DNA of 64,000 nucleotides from Chlorogloea sp. CCALA 695 (GTDB taxonomy: Bacteria; Cyanobacteriota; Cyanobacteriia; Cyanobacteriales; Chroococcidiopsidaceae): positions 1 to 64,000 of the forward strand of contig NZ_PVWN01000021.1 in the NCBI RefSeq assembly GCF_003003885.1. The letters run 5' to 3'. The notes under the pieces are model-generated. The model was not told the origin of the DNA. It made no database searches and saw only the letters and a program-made list of their open reading frames with translations. Below are positions 63,514 to 64,000 of the stretch, in pieces. Positions within the stretch are counted from its first letter, which is position 1. Each line of letters begins with the position of its first letter. A program made the translations under genes and the position numbers.

Positions 63514-63669
63514 AGAAAATAGGGGTCGACATTTTTTTATTATTAAGGGCGATCGCACTCAATAAACAAGCAAAGGAGAAAATGAGCTTCCGCGATTAAG
63601 ATTAAAGGCTTTCAACAGCAGCAATGGGCGCTCTAAGCTAGGATCTAATCTGTCGCCTCCCTGTCACCT

Positions 63670-64000
63670 ATGAATAAATCTAAAGAATTAGTAGAAAATT
63701 CTTTGCTTAGTAAAAACTTGCCAGCTAATCCCAATCATACCCATGAGAACGAACCCGCACCTCATCCCCATATCCACAGCGAAGAATCGTTACGCAGCAT
63801 TATCAATCGTCTGTCGCGCCTAGAAGGGCATATTCGCGGGATTAAAACAATGGTGCAAGAAAGTCGCCCTTGTCCCGACGTACTGGTACAAATTGCCGCC
63901 GTTAGAGGTGCTTTAGATCGAGTTGCAAGGCTAATTTTAGACGAACACTTAACCGAATGTATCGGTAGAGCCGCCCAAGCTGGGAATATTGAAGTAGAAA
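63670..64000 (+). CDS. inrS: InrS/CsoR-family metal-sensing repressor (partial, runs off the window)
   Basis: The first 110 residues. The N-terminal histidine-rich segment (NHTHENEPAPHPHIHS, five His) matches nickel-responsive InrS of cyanobacteria. The core metal site is Cys68 (SRPCPD), His93 and Cys97 (DEHLTEC), the classical CsoR triad. NRLSRLEGHIRGIKTMV is the DNA-binding helix region. It should derepress a metal exporter when nickel (or copper) rises. The 3' end is outside the window. ATG 63670 follows a purine-rich leader. Confidence 0.88.
   Translation, partial: MNKSKELVENSLLSKNLPANPNHTHENEPAPHPHIHSEESLRSIINRLSRLEGHIRGIKTMVQESRPCPDVLVQIAAVRGALDRVARLILDEHLTECIGRAAQAGNIEVE

Overview
The window is chromosomal DNA from a cyanobacterium. 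It carries a phycobilisome core operon (apcE-apcA-apcB-apcC), a form IB Rubisco operon (rbcL-rbcX-rbcS-rca), the cyanobacterial-type ATP synthase operon with both b and b' subunits, split RNA polymerase beta' genes (rpoC1, rpoC2), and very frequent HIP1 octamers (GCGATCGC). ApcE has four linker repeats, as in pentacylindrical phycobilisome cores, and rca sits directly behind rbcS. Both point to the Nostocales/Chroococcidiopsis side of the phylum; the genus cannot be fixed from this sequence alone.

Layout. 1-2718: a nest of mobile elements in the replicative polymerase gene. The window opens in domain V of one group II intron. That intron interrupts the reverse-transcriptase ORF of a second group II intron, which itself ends inside a LAGLIDADG homing-endonuclease coding sequence. 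The endonuclease ORF runs with an 8-base overlap into the C-terminal half of the split DnaE intein plus the DnaE C-terminal extein. 2800-9320: accessory and housekeeping mix, with a zeta-toxin-like kinase and small partner, a GH57-type protein, a Na+/H+ antiporter, a DUF3124 lipoprotein, an RCK/TrkA-type protein, a decayed 300-bp copy of the GH57 3' end, and a VapBC-like pair. 9460-15503 (minus): atp1-atpB-atpE-atpF2-atpF-atpH-atpA-atpG with a terminator. 15593-18390: methyltransferase, glycosyltransferase, small protein. 18816-24057: apcEABC. 24210-27600: ftsW, ccdA, ccs1. 27700-30350 (minus): GST, a DUF120-like protein, queF, a Cys-rich acidic protein, a phasin-like protein and the SRP RNA. 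30350-34218 (minus): the Rubisco operon. 34519-39057 (plus): ABC-F ATPase, gpmI, secG, metalloprotease. 39097-43540 (minus): glycosyltransferase, MFS transporter, recO, deoC. 43725-45041: a GIY-YIG protein in AT-rich DNA. 45122-56810 (minus): TPR protein, then rpsT-tatD-rpoB-rpoC1-rpoC2. 57032-64000: hisD, uspA-like, small barrel-like protein, SRPBCC protein, hslO, repeat-rich membrane protein, an FtsH-like protease without ATPase, and the start of an InrS/CsoR-type metal sensor.

Most of the window is ordinary core cyanobacterial genome. The unusual part is the first 1.5 kb: an endonuclease-bearing relic of the DnaE intein, invaded by at least two nested group II introns and broken exactly at the canonical split point. 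It looks like an intermediate between a contiguous homing intein and the split DnaE intein found in most cyanobacteria. Secondary points are a 38-bp palindromic repeat inside two unrelated coding sequences, a duplicated GH57 tail flanking an ion-transport block, and several intercistronic hairpins in the atp, rbc, apc and rpo operons.
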